64,000 bases of DNA from Micromonospora lupini str. Lupac 08 (lineage in GTDB: Bacteria; Actinomycetota; Actinomycetes; Mycobacteriales; Micromonosporaceae). The stretch is from positions 6,411,953 through 6,475,952 of the forward strand of contig NZ_HF570108.1 of NCBI RefSeq assembly GCF_000297395.2, read 5' to 3'. Positions 42,257 through 51,134 of the stretch are shown here, one piece after another; within the stretch, counting starts at the first letter, position 1; each line of letters opens with the position of its first letter. A program made the position numbers and the translations under genes. The notes under the pieces are model-generated. The model worked only from the letters and a program-made list of their open reading frames with translations. It searched no databases and had not been told where the DNA came from.

Positions 42257-43288
42257 ATGTCCGACGCGCCGCCGCCCGAGGCGTCCCCGACGCCACCCCC
42301 GGAGCCAACCCCGACGCCGCCGGATCCGACGGCGGGACCGCCGACGCCGCCGCCGTCCGACTGGTCCGCGCCGGGCTCCTTCCCGATGCCCGACCCGCTG
42401 GCTCCGGGCCAGCCCTGGGCACCCCCGTCGCCCTGGACGCCCGGCCCGCCCTCCGCGCCCTGGACGCCCGGCCCGCCCTCCGCGCCCTGGACGCCCGGCC
42501 CGCCCTCTGCGCCCTGGACGCCCGGCCCGCCGCCCACGCCCTGGACGCCCGGCCAGCCGCCCGAGCCGTCGATGCCCGAGGCGACAGCCCAGCCCGATCC
42601 CACCGGAACCTCGTGGACGCCCTCCGGGTCGACCCCCTGGCCGCCCCCGGGTCACCCGCCGGCGGGCTATCCCCCACCGGGCTATCCCCCACCGGGCTAC
42701 CCGCCGCAGTATCTGCACCCCGGCTATCCGCAGGTGGGTGGCCGCCCTCCCGCCGGCAACGGTCGGGTGGTCGGGATCGTCGTCGGGATCGTCGCGGCGC
42801 TCGTCCTCGCCGTCTGCGGCTGCTTCTGCGTGGCCGGGCCCCTGATCGACCAACTGGTCTCGGGGTCGGCCGCCGAGGACCCGTACGACACCGGCCCGTT
42901 CGACGACGACGGCTGGCCGCCGACCGCCGCACCGGACCCCACCGCGCCCACGGACGCGGAGACCACCACCGCCGCGCCCACCAAGAAGCCGATCACGCGC
43001 CCGACGTCGGGGCCGGCACCGGTGACAGTGGTCTACGAGGTGACAGGCGTGGGCGAGGCGGACATCGCGTACTACGACGCGGAGAGCGATCTCATCCACG
43101 TCGACGGCGCGAAGCTGCCCTGGCGCATGACCATCCGCACCAACGGCCAGAGCCGGGTCATGGTGGAGGCCAGGTGGTCCGACTATCAGGAGCGACCGAT
43201 CGACTGCGCCGTCACGGTCACCGGCGGTGGCAAACCGGTCGTCAACAGGACTCGGGGGACCTGGGCGACCAGTTGTGAGCCCGAGTGA
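42257..43288 (+). CDS. Proline-rich membrane protein with MmpS-like domain, 343 aa
   Basis: The first 165 residues are Pro-rich, including a block of WTPGPPSAP repeats. One membrane helix (about residues 172-195, VVGIVVGIVAALVLAVCGCF) follows. The extracellular C-terminus (about 255-343, VTVVYEVTGVGEADIAYYD...) resembles the MmpS fold, the accessory subunit of mycobacterial MmpL transporters. No mmpL is nearby. A GGAGC site precedes the ATG. The Pro-rich part is on the cytoplasmic side. Confidence 0.82.
   Translation: MSDAPPPEASPTPPPEPTPTPPDPTAGPPTPPPSDWSAPGSFPMPDPLAPGQPWAPPSPWTPGPPSAPWTPGPPSAPWTPGPPSAPWTPGPPPTPWTPGQPPEPSMPEATAQPDPTGTSWTPSGSTPWPPPGHPPAGYPPPGYPPPGYPPQYLHPGYPQVGGRPPAGNGRVVGIVVGIVAALVLAVCGCFCVAGPLIDQLVSGSAAEDPYDTGPFDDDGWPPTAAPDPTAPTDAETTTAAPTKKPITRPTSGPAPVTVVYEVTGVGEADIAYYDAESDLIHVDGAKLPWRMTIRTNGQSRVMVEARWSDYQERPIDCAVTVTGGGKPVVNRTRGTWATSCEPE
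42431..42565 (+). repeat. 27-bp in-frame tandem repeats in the MmpS-like gene
   Basis: Five copies, starting at 42431, 42458, 42485, 42512 and 42539, encode WTPGPPSAP-type nonapeptides. Four are nearly identical, suggesting recent expansion. Confidence 0.9.
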
Positions 43289-43325
43289 GGCTGAGTGTGC
43301 TCCGTCGGCTTGATCGTCGAGCCGT

Positions 43326-46300
43326 CTATTCACGGCGAGGCGGACGACCGAACGGGCCGCCTTTGGCAGCCAGACGTCCAGGCCCGAAGCTCAGGCGGCC
43401 GGGGCCAGAGCTGGGGTCACCGGTCGGCCCTGACGAAACCTGACTCAGGCTAGCTGTTAGATAAGCCTCTACACCGCCGGGAAGACGCAGTCGGTTAATA
43501 AGCGGCAAAAGAACGCCGAGTGCCACCAACCCAATCATGAGCGGCGTCAATATGGACACCATAGCTCCATCCACCCGGGAGTTGCCGGTCAAAAAGGCAA
43601 CCCAGAGGGTGCAGAGTAGTGCCACGGCGAGCGTCGTCAAGGTGGCGCTACCAAAAGCCGCTGGACGAGAGAGCCGCGTTGAGCGGTCAAGCGCTCTCAG
43701 CACTCGTCGCGCCTCAAACTGCGAATTGTCTAGACGAAGGCACATGCGGAGATGACCCTTTGCCCGAAGGCGACGCCACGGGCGTAGATATATGGTGGCC
43801 TCACCCTCCCCCAATTTGTACTCGGCCACGCCTGCCACGAAGTAGGGTTCAGCGCTCCTTGGGACGAGGGCTATTACCTCGGTGGCCGTCTCCAACGCCT
43901 CCTCGTAAAGCTCAACGCGCTGCGTGGCATCACCCTCCTGCAATAACAGCCGAGCAAGCGCGAGTTGCAACTGCCAACGTGGTGTATCACTTTCCGGCAA
44001 CCCGATCGCCCTTCGCAATGCTTCCTCAGCGGCCGGAAACCCGCCTTGGCCGCCTTGAGCATGTGCCAGCGCAACGCCGAGGCTCGCTGCAGCGCTCTCT
44101 GGCCATGCCGCCTCCGCCTGCCGGAAGTGATAGATGGCCAGGTCTGCCGCTACCTTCGGGTCGGTTTCGCTCAGCGCGCGCTGTAGAAGCACATTGCCCA
44201 TTTCAAGGTGAGCCGCAGCGTCGAAGGGGTCGCGCTCAATGACACGACGAAGCAGCTCCTCAGCCTCGGATTGGCGCCCGAGATGAGCCAGAAAGGCTCC
44301 GAGGTCGACACGACTACCTACGGTACCGTCCAGCTCTACGGCGCGTCTCAGGTGATGCTCGGCCGCAGCAAGGCGACCGCGCCGAAAGTTCAGTACGCCG
44401 AGACAAGTATGGGCCTCCTGATTCATCGGACGGCGGGCCAGGACCTCCCAACACAGCCGCTCAGCCTCGTCATCACCGGTCCGATCGTCGCTACGCACCT
44501 GCACCCAGGCCAAGCCCAGGTGTGCGGTCGTTGAGTAGCAGCGCTCACCGAGAGCCAGCCGAAAATGTCGCTCAGCCTCGTGATGTCGATGTTGATCTAG
44601 CGCGATCCAACCGAGGCCGCATGCTGCGACGGCTCGTTCTCGAGGAGACACACTCTCCTCGAAGAGGCCGTGAAAGACGGCGGCCGCCCGCCCATACTGC
44701 CGACTGTCGCGGTAGACCCAGCCGAGTTCGGCCCTCGCTGACATACGATGAGGCCGTTCACGGACCCACTGTTCCATCAACCGCAACGCCTCATCAAATC
44801 GACGCATCGAACGCAGCGCGGCGGAGACCGATTCCTGCGAGCTGGCCGGGTACGGACCCGAGACCGGGTGGGCGTTAAATACCGCGATAGCTTCCTCGAA
44901 GCGACCCAGTGCGTCGAGAACGTGCCCGAGTTCCCGCATCGGGTCACCATCCGAGGGGAACCGCCGCATCCCCTCCCGGGCGACTGCCTCAGCCTCAGAC
45001 AACCGCCCGAGCATGCGCAGAACTCTTATCCGTCCACACATGTAAAAACTGTTGATCGGATCAATACGATCCGCCTCCACCCATTCCTCCAGAGCCGCCT
45101 CGTACCTACCACATCTTTCGAGTACGTGCGCTAGATTAGCCCGACTGTTTGCCGAGTATGGCCGGTGGACACAAGCCTCCCGCGCTGCGGATTCCGCTTT
45201 TTCGAATTCCTCCTGTTCGCAGAGAGCATCTAGATACCAGCCTTGGACCCAGGCATCGGCGGGAAATCCGCAAAGTATCTCGTCGTACAGTTGCACAGCC
45301 TCTTCATATCGACCGAACGCCTCTCGCACGAAAGCGAGCTGCGTAAGCAGTCTTGGCAGTCGACCAAACCTGACAATCGCGCGTTCAGCCAGCGATTCAG
45401 CTTTAGTGAATTCTCGGATAGAGATAAGCAGGTGCACCCGCCAGTCGACAACGGCGGCATCCTCGGATCGCTGGCCAAGTTGCTCGAGCAACTTCATCGC
45501 TTCTTCGTGCTGGCCAGAGTCGTTAAACCGGCGCACCACCCTCAGGATGACATAAAGGTCAGCCTGACGTCCTTCGAGAACGCGACGCAGGACGGCATCC
45601 GCGTCGCGCCGCCTTCCTTGGAGGTCGAGCAAACGTAGCTGCTCGTCGAGTAGGTCGTTTCGATCTGGCGACACCATCAATGCATCGGCGGCGGCAGCTT
45701 CCGCTTGCCTGATACGGCCGAGCTTGCGAAGCGTGATGGTTCGCCAGAGCAACGCTTGGGAATCGCACGGGTCAAGCGTCAGGGCGCGTTCCAAGCACGG
45801 CAGCGCTGCTGCGTACTCCTCGCCATCGTCATACAGCCATGCCGCTTCTACAGCGAACTGCGCGTCGAGTGGACGACTACGACGACGGGCGGTAATGCCG
45901 TCGTGCGCTTCGTCGAGTCGCTGCATTCTTCCCAGCATCCGAGCAACACCGCGAGCAGCGGCAATTGATTGAATATCGATTTCAGCTGCGGCTTGAAACT
46001 CCACCAAAGCCGCGTGGGGCCCCTGCGCCGTCGCAAGCAACCAGGCAAGCTGGGTCCTCAAACCAGTCTCTTGCGGGAATTTTTCGACGTAGCCCCGACT
46101 AACCTCTACGGCCTTATCGAGATATCCCGACACCTCAAGACAGGTGACTCGTTTCCGCATCGCGTCGGTCAGGAAAGGGTATTCATCGAGCGTTTGCACC
46201 GCCAGACTGAGTGCCTCCGCGGGGCGACTCAGATCCAGGCGAACGTCTGCCCGAGCTCTCCACAGCCGTACCGATGCTTCGATCGATCCGTCCCGAGCGG

Positions 46301-47195
46301 TCAGGTGGCGCTCGGCCTCGTCGTGCCGGCCCAGCTCTCGGAGCACGTCGGCGGTACCCACCACCGACTCCACGAGGTCCGGCTGAAGCTCTTCCGCCTT
46401 CCGATACAGGGCGAGGGCCTCAGTAAGACGGCCACGAGACCAGAGAAGTCCGGCTAAGTCACTGCATGGCCAAGCCTCCTCTGGCAGCCGATCCACACTG
46501 TCCCGTAGTAACTCCTCAGCTCGCTCCCAGCGACCCAGCAGACGAGAAGTACGGACCATGCGACGCAGGGTCCACTGATCGAATGGATCCTGTTCGTAAG
46601 CAGCAGCGGCCGCCGAATAGGCATTGTCATAGAGCCCAACATCTTCGAAGCAGAGCGACAGTTCATTGTGTAGATCAATCACCTCGGGATTCAACTGCAG
46701 CGCCCGCTCATTTGCGGCCAGTGCTTCGGGGTAGCGATAACTGTAGCGCAGCCCGGTGATGTGCCATTCCAGGGCGTTGGGATCTGACGGTGACAGATCG
46801 CAAGCTTGCTCGAAGTATGCGAGGGCACGTGATTGATTGAGCTGCCACATGGCCAGGCGGCCGGCGGCGACCAGAACCAGAGGGTCTTCTGGGAAGTCGG
46901 CGAGTGCACCTTCGGCGGCTTGCTCAGCGTCCCCGATTCGCCACAGCTTCTCCAGGGCGGCGATCTGCCAGGAGCGGGGCACCGGATCATGTGGATCGGA
47001 TTCAGCCGCGGCATCGAAGTGGGTCAGTGCAGACGAGAAGCGGTCCTGCTCTAAGAGCACACGGCCCCGTAGCACGTCAGCGCGTGCCCGCGGGCCAGGA
47101 TCCGGGCCCAACCCGGAACCAATGATCAGATACTCGACCCGCTTCGTCTCACCGTGGCGCAGATGGCGATACGCCTGCTCAAGATTGCTGTCCAT
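43326..47195 (-). CDS. Large TPR membrane protein, 1289 aa, atypical composition
   Basis: Almost the whole protein (about residues 1-1130) is a run of 34-residue TPR-type helical repeats, with motifs such as ALAYFEQACDLSPSDPNAL and AEHHLRRAVELDGTVG. Two membrane helices near the C-terminus (about 1175-1198 and 1208-1230) are followed by a short basic tail with a repeated GPGRL. The positive tail predicts TPRs and tail in the cytoplasm. Sampled lines in 43.4-46.9 kb are about 55-63% GC against above 70% nearby, a sign of transfer. GAAGGGTGG precedes the ATG. No partner enzyme is adjacent. Function is unknown; a scaffold is the safest guess. Confidence 0.85.
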   Translation of the reverse strand: MDSNLEQAYRHLRHGETKRVEYLIIGSGLGPDPGPRARADVLRGRVLLEQDRFSSALTHFDAAAESDPHDPVPRSWQIAALEKLWRIGDAEQAAEGALADFPEDPLVLVAAGRLAMWQLNQSRALAYFEQACDLSPSDPNALEWHITGLRYSYRYPEALAANERALQLNPEVIDLHNELSLCFEDVGLYDNAYSAAAAAYEQDPFDQWTLRRMVRTSRLLGRWERAEELLRDSVDRLPEEAWPCSDLAGLLWSRGRLTEALALYRKAEELQPDLVESVVGTADVLRELGRHDEAERHLTARDGSIEASVRLWRARADVRLDLSRPAEALSLAVQTLDEYPFLTDAMRKRVTCLEVSGYLDKAVEVSRGYVEKFPQETGLRTQLAWLLATAQGPHAALVEFQAAAEIDIQSIAAARGVARMLGRMQRLDEAHDGITARRRSRPLDAQFAVEAAWLYDDGEEYAAALPCLERALTLDPCDSQALLWRTITLRKLGRIRQAEAAAADALMVSPDRNDLLDEQLRLLDLQGRRRDADAVLRRVLEGRQADLYVILRVVRRFNDSGQHEEAMKLLEQLGQRSEDAAVVDWRVHLLISIREFTKAESLAERAIVRFGRLPRLLTQLAFVREAFGRYEEAVQLYDEILCGFPADAWVQGWYLDALCEQEEFEKAESAAREACVHRPYSANSRANLAHVLERCGRYEAALEEWVEADRIDPINSFYMCGRIRVLRMLGRLSEAEAVAREGMRRFPSDGDPMRELGHVLDALGRFEEAIAVFNAHPVSGPYPASSQESVSAALRSMRRFDEALRLMEQWVRERPHRMSARAELGWVYRDSRQYGRAAAVFHGLFEESVSPRERAVAACGLGWIALDQHRHHEAERHFRLALGERCYSTTAHLGLAWVQVRSDDRTGDDEAERLCWEVLARRPMNQEAHTCLGVLNFRRGRLAAAEHHLRRAVELDGTVGSRVDLGAFLAHLGRQSEAEELLRRVIERDPFDAAAHLEMGNVLLQRALSETDPKVAADLAIYHFRQAEAAWPESAAASLGVALAHAQGGQGGFPAAEEALRRAIGLPESDTPRWQLQLALARLLLQEGDATQRVELYEEALETATEVIALVPRSAEPYFVAGVAEYKLGEGEATIYLRPWRRLRAKGHLRMCLRLDNSQFEARRVLRALDRSTRLSRPAAFGSATLTTLAVALLCTLWVAFLTGNSRVDGAMVSILTPLMIGLVALGVLLPLINRLRLPGGVEAYLTASLSQVSSGPTGDPSSGPGRLSFGPGRLAAKGGPFGRPPRRE

Positions 47196-47222
47196 CGCCC
47201 ACCCTTCATCAACGCTCGTGGT

Positions 47223-47228
47223 TTAACG
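47223..47228 (-). promoter_or_regulatory. Possible -10 box for the TPR gene
   Basis: TACGTT on the minus strand about 28 nt before ATG 47195, giving a short leader with a ribosome site. Confidence 0.4.
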
Positions 47229-47268
47229 TAGTGGCGGACCGCAAGTGGGCAGACCTACCGCCCGGCCG

Positions 47269-47274
47269 TAGGCT
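47269..47274 (+). promoter_or_regulatory. -10 box for the aminotransferase (leaderless)
   Basis: TAGGCT lies 7 nt before GTG 47282. Confidence 0.55.
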
Positions 47275-47281
47275 GGCGCCT

Positions 47282-48472
47282 GTGACGACGAGCACCGATG
47301 TCGACCCGCTGGTGGCCCGGATGCGGCCGTTCGGCACGACGATCTTCGCCGAGATGTCCGCCCTCGCCGTACGGACCGGGGCCGTCAACCTCGGGCAGGG
47401 CTTTCCGGACACGGACGGCCCGCCGGAGATGCTGGCCGCCGCCGCCGAGGCGCTGCGCGGCGGGCAGAACCAGTACCCGCCCGGCCCGGGGATACCCGCC
47501 CTGCGCGCGGCCGTCGCGGCCCACCAGCGGCGGTTCCACGACCTGGCGTACGACCCGGACGGCGAGATCGTCATCACGGCCGGCGCGACCGAGGCGGTGG
47601 CGGCCAGCATCCTCGCGCTGTGCGAGCCGGGCGACGAGGTGGTCTGCTTCGAGCCGTACTACGACTCGTACGCCGCCTCGATCGCGTTGGCCGGCGCGGT
47701 CCGGCGGCCGGTCACGCTGCGTCCCGCCGCGAACGGCCGGTACGCCTTCGATCCGGCGGCGCTGCGGGCGGCGTTCGGGCCGCGCACCCGGCTGGTGCTG
47801 CTCAACTCGCCGCACAATCCGACCGGCAAGGTGTTCACGCCGGCCGAGCTGGCGCTGGTGGCCGAGCTGTGCCAGGAGTACGGCACGTACGCGGTCACCG
47901 ACGAGGTGTACGAGCACCTGGTGTTCACCGACGCGTCCAGCCCGCACGTGTCGCTGGCGGCGCTGCCCGGGATGCGGGAGCGGACGCTGCGCATCTCGTC
48001 GGCCGGCAAGACGTTTTCGTGCACCGGTTGGAAGGTCGGCTGGGCGAGCGGCCCGGCGGCGCTGGTGTCGGCGATGCTGCGGGTGAAGCAGTTCCTCACC
48101 TACGTCAACGCCGCGCCACTGCAACCGGCGGTGGCCGTGGCGCTGGCCCTGCCCGACGCCTACTACACCGGCTTCCGGGACAGTCTCCAGCAGCGACGTG
48201 ACCAGCTCGTCGGTGGTCTGACCGACGCCGGGTTCGAGGTGCTCGACTCGGAGGGGACGTACTTCGTTACCGCCGACATCACCGCCCTCGGCGGCTCCGA
48301 CGGGGTGGAGTTCTGCCGTTCCCTGCCGGAGCGCTGTGGCGTGGTGGCCGTGCCGACCCAGGTCTTCTACGACGACGCCGAGGCCGGCCGACGACTGGTC
48401 CGGTTCGCGTTCTGCAAGCGCCCGGAGGTGCTGACCGAGGCGGTCACCCGGTTGCGCGCCCTGACCCGCTGA
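47282..48472 (+). CDS. PLP-dependent aminotransferase, class I/II (DapC/kynurenine type)
   Basis: The 396-residue fold type I enzyme has VNLGQGFPDTDGP at the N-terminus, NSPHNPTGKVF and VTDEVYEHLVF. The PLP lysine lies in ISSAGKTFSCTGWKVGW and the carboxylate-binding Arg in VRFAFCKR. It is closest to enzymes annotated as N-succinyldiaminopimelate aminotransferase or kynurenine aminotransferase; the substrate is not certain. GTG 47282 was preferred because of the -10 box 7 nt upstream; a GTG at 47231 is upstream in frame. It is divergent from the TPR gene. Confidence 0.9.
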   Translation: MTTSTDVDPLVARMRPFGTTIFAEMSALAVRTGAVNLGQGFPDTDGPPEMLAAAAEALRGGQNQYPPGPGIPALRAAVAAHQRRFHDLAYDPDGEIVITAGATEAVAASILALCEPGDEVVCFEPYYDSYAASIALAGAVRRPVTLRPAANGRYAFDPAALRAAFGPRTRLVLLNSPHNPTGKVFTPAELALVAELCQEYGTYAVTDEVYEHLVFTDASSPHVSLAALPGMRERTLRISSAGKTFSCTGWKVGWASGPAALVSAMLRVKQFLTYVNAAPLQPAVAVALALPDAYYTGFRDSLQQRRDQLVGGLTDAGFEVLDSEGTYFVTADITALGGSDGVEFCRSLPERCGVVAVPTQVFYDDAEAGRRLVRFAFCKRPEVLTEAVTRLRALTR

Positions 48473-48502
48473 CGCGCCGGGCGAGAGCCCCGGCCGGCTC
48501 GG

Positions 48503-49861
48503 CTACGACGCGGCGGGGCTGGCGGTGCGGACGAGGGCGGCGATCCGCTCGGCGACCTCGCGGGCCGTCGCCTCGGTGGCGGCCTCGACCATCACCCGGA
48601 CGAGCGGTTCGGTGCCCGACGGGCGCAGCAGCACCCGCCCGGTCTCGCCCAGCTCCGCCTCGGCCCGCTCGACCTCGGCACGGACGGCCGGCGCGGCGGC
48701 GCCGACGGTACGGTCACCGACGGGGACGTTGATCAGCACCTGCGGCAGCTTGGTGACGACGGAGGCCAGCTCGGCCAGGGATTTGCCGGTCGCGGCCATC
48801 CGGGCCATCAGGTGCAGGCCGGTGAGGACCCCGTCGCCGGTGGTGGCGTGCGCGGGCATGACGATGTGGCCGCTCTGCTCGCCGCCGAGCGCCAGCCCGG
48901 AGGCGCGCAGCTCCTCAAGCACGTACCGGTCGCCGACCTTGGTCTCGATCAGCCGGATGCCCTGCGCGGACATCGCCAGCCGCAGGCCGAGGTTGCTCAT
49001 CACGGTGGCCACCAGGGTGTCCTGGGTGAGCGTGCCGGCCTCCCGCATGGCCAGCGCGATGATCGCCATCAGCTGGTCGCCGTCGACCTCGTCGCCGTCG
49101 GCGGTGACCGCCAGGCAGCGGTCCGCGTCACCGTCGTGGGCGATGCCCAGGTGGGCGCCGTGCTCGACGACGGCCTCGCGCAGCGCCTCGATGTGGTTGG
49201 AGCCGCAGTCGTCGTTGATGTTGAGCCCGTCGGGCTCGGCGTGGATCGCGATGACCTCGGCCCCGGCCTCCCGGTACGCGACGGGGGCGACCTCGGCGGC
49301 GGCGCCGTTGGCGCAGTCGACGACGACCTTGATCCCTTCGAGCCGGTGCGGCACGGTGCCGACGAGGTGCTGGACGTAGTGGTCCGCGCCGTCGAGCAGG
49401 TCGTGCACCCGCCCGACGCCGGCGCCGACGGGCCGATCCCAGGCGGTGGTGGCGTTCGTCTCGACGGCCGCCTCGATCCGCATCTCGATCTCGTCGGGCA
49501 GCTTGTGCCCGCCTGCGGCGAAGAGCTTGATGCCGTTGTCCGGCATCGGGTTGTGCGACGCGGAGAGCATCACCCCGAGGTCGGCCTTCGCCTCGGCGGT
49601 GAGAAACGCCACGGCAGGGGTGGGCAGCACGCCGACGCGTACGACGTTGGCGCCGGCGCTGGTCAGCCCGGCCACGACGGCGGCCTCAAGCATCTCGCCG
49701 CTGGCCCGGGTGTCCCGGCCCACGACGGCCAGCGGCGGGTGGCTGCGGTCCGTCTCGGCGAGCGTGTGCGCGGCGGCCACGGCGAGTGCGAGCGCCAACT
49801 CGGGCGTGAGATCCGCGTTCGCCCGCCCGCGTACGCCGTCCGTGCCGAACAACCGACCCAT
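48503..49861 (-). CDS. glmM: Phosphoglucosamine mutase
   Basis: GlmM converts glucosamine-6-phosphate to glucosamine-1-phosphate for UDP-GlcNAc. The start MGRLFGTDGVRG, active serine loop MLSASHNPMPDNGIK, metal site DGDADRC and C-terminal RPSGTEPLVRVMVE are intact. Length (452 aa) is normal. ATG 49861 begins the family sequence; the longer reading from 49918 is not supported. It is downstream of rplM-rpsI behind a hairpin. Confidence 0.96.
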   Translation of the reverse strand: MGRLFGTDGVRGRANADLTPELALALAVAAAHTLAETDRSHPPLAVVGRDTRASGEMLEAAVVAGLTSAGANVVRVGVLPTPAVAFLTAEAKADLGVMLSASHNPMPDNGIKLFAAGGHKLPDEIEMRIEAAVETNATTAWDRPVGAGVGRVHDLLDGADHYVQHLVGTVPHRLEGIKVVVDCANGAAAEVAPVAYREAGAEVIAIHAEPDGLNINDDCGSNHIEALREAVVEHGAHLGIAHDGDADRCLAVTADGDEVDGDQLMAIIALAMREAGTLTQDTLVATVMSNLGLRLAMSAQGIRLIETKVGDRYVLEELRASGLALGGEQSGHIVMPAHATTGDGVLTGLHLMARMAATGKSLAELASVVTKLPQVLINVPVGDRTVGAAAPAVRAEVERAEAELGETGRVLLRPSGTEPLVRVMVEAATEATAREVAERIAALVRTASPAAS

Positions 49862-49906
49862 ACCCGCCAACCTCCGATGAGCACTACCGAGAAGGAGAAA
49901 GCGGAA

Positions 49907-49948
49907 CGGCCGGCCCACCTCCCCGGTCGAGGGGAGGCGGACCGGCCG
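49907..49948 (-). terminator. Terminator after rpsI
   Basis: An 18-bp stem (49907-49924 with 49931-49948, two mismatches) with a 6-nt loop lies between rpsI and glmM. Confidence 0.8.
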
Positions 49949-49978
49949 TCCGTCAGAAGTACAACGCGCTGGGAAAGA

Positions 49979-50461
49979 TCAGCGCTTCGAGTACTGGGGA
50001 GCCTTACGGGCCTTCTTGAGGCCGTACTTCTTGCTCTCCTTGACCCGGGCGTCACGGGTGAGGAAGCCGGCCTTCTTGAGGGCCGGGCGGTCGTCCGGCT
50101 CGTTGATGATCAGCGCGCGGGCGATGCCGAGACGGAGCGCACCGGCCTGGCCGGTGGTGCCGCCGCCACGCAGGTTGGCGATGACGTCGAACTGCTCGAG
50201 CTTCTCGGCGGTGACCAGCGGGTCCTTGATGAGCTGCTGGTGCACCTTGCTCGGGAAGTACGCCTCAAGGTCCTGGCCGTTGCAGGTGATCTTGCCGGTG
50301 CCCGGGACGAGGCGAACCCGGACGATGGCCTCCTTGCGGCGGCCCACGGTCTGGATCGGCCGGTCACCACGAGGCGCGCGGGCAACGGGCGCCGGCGCCT
50401 CGGTGACCTCGGGGGCCTCCGTGGCTTCCGGGGCGACCTCGGTCTCGATGATGTCGGTCAT
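49979..50461 (-). CDS. rpsI: 30S ribosomal protein S9
   Basis: The C-terminal 130 residues are standard S9: VGRRKEAIVRVRL, GTTGQAGALRLGIARAL, and the basic end ARKAPQYSKR that reaches the P-site tRNA. The first 30 residues are an acidic Glu/Ala/Pro extension seen in actinobacteria. ATG 50461 follows GAAGGAAG; an upstream GTG at 50485 overlaps the rplM stop and is a less likely start. Confidence 0.97.
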   Translation of the reverse strand: MTDIIETEVAPEATEAPEVTEAPAPVARAPRGDRPIQTVGRRKEAIVRVRLVPGTGKITCNGQDLEAYFPSKVHQQLIKDPLVTAEKLEQFDVIANLRGGGTTGQAGALRLGIARALIINEPDDRPALKKAGFLTRDARVKESKKYGLKKARKAPQYSKR

Positions 50462-50481
50462 GCTGCTTCCTTCGCCCGCGC

Positions 50482-50925
50482 TCACTGCGCGATCTGCTTG
50501 ATCTCGAACGGCACCGGCTGCTGCGCGAGGTGCGGGTGCTCGGCACCGGCGTAGACCTTCAGCTTCTTGATCAGCTGACGGCCGAGCTTGTTGTGCGGGA
50601 GCATCCCCTTCACAGCCAGCTCGATGGCCCGCTCGGGGCGCTTGGTCAGCAGCTCGTCGTAGCCGACCTGCTTCAGACCACCCGGGTAACCGGAGTGGCG
50701 GTAAGCGACCTTGGTCTGGCGCTTGTTGCCGGTCAGCGCAACCTTGCCCGCGTTCACGATGACGACGAAGTCGCCCGTGTCGACGTGCGGCGCGAAAGTC
50801 GGCTTGTGCTTACCACGCAGCAACGTGGCGGCGTGGGTGGCCAGGCGGCCCAGCACGACATCAGAGGCGTCGATGACGTGCCACTGACGCTCGATCTCAC
50901 CCGGCTTCGGGCTGTACGTACGCAC
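50482..50925 (-). CDS. rplM: 50S ribosomal protein L13
   Basis: The 147-residue protein has all L13 landmarks: RQWHVIDASDVVLGRLATHAA, LRGKHKPTFAPHVDTGDFVVIVNA and the ending LKVYAGAEHPHLAQQP. GTG 50925 follows AAGG. It is the first gene of rplM-rpsI. Confidence 0.97.
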   Translation of the reverse strand: MRTYSPKPGEIERQWHVIDASDVVLGRLATHAATLLRGKHKPTFAPHVDTGDFVVIVNAGKVALTGNKRQTKVAYRHSGYPGGLKQVGYDELLTKRPERAIELAVKGMLPHNKLGRQLIKKLKVYAGAEHPHLAQQPVPFEIKQIAQ

Positions 50926-51134
50926 AGGTCTACCTTGTCTCGTCGTCGGTCTGGGGTCGCGCGCCGAGGTGACCAGATCTAGCAGGCCGGACCAGCGCGC
51001 ACGAACGACCAAGCGTACCTGATAGGGCACGCCTCTGGATGTCGTACAACAGCAGGCAACGATACCCGGCGCCCCATCGGCAGGTCAAAACGGGGGTGGG
51101 GTGCCGCGCGACGACGCGCCGGCCGTGACCCGGA

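Noticed and set aside
43326..47195. Several short plus-strand open frames opposite the TPR gene
   Set aside because: They are short, without ribosome sites or domains, and the minus-strand TPR frame is continuous.
50926..51134. A gene in the 210-nt gap between rplM and narK
   Set aside because: Short frames here lack ribosome sites and conserved features; the stretch probably holds the rplM promoter and leader.
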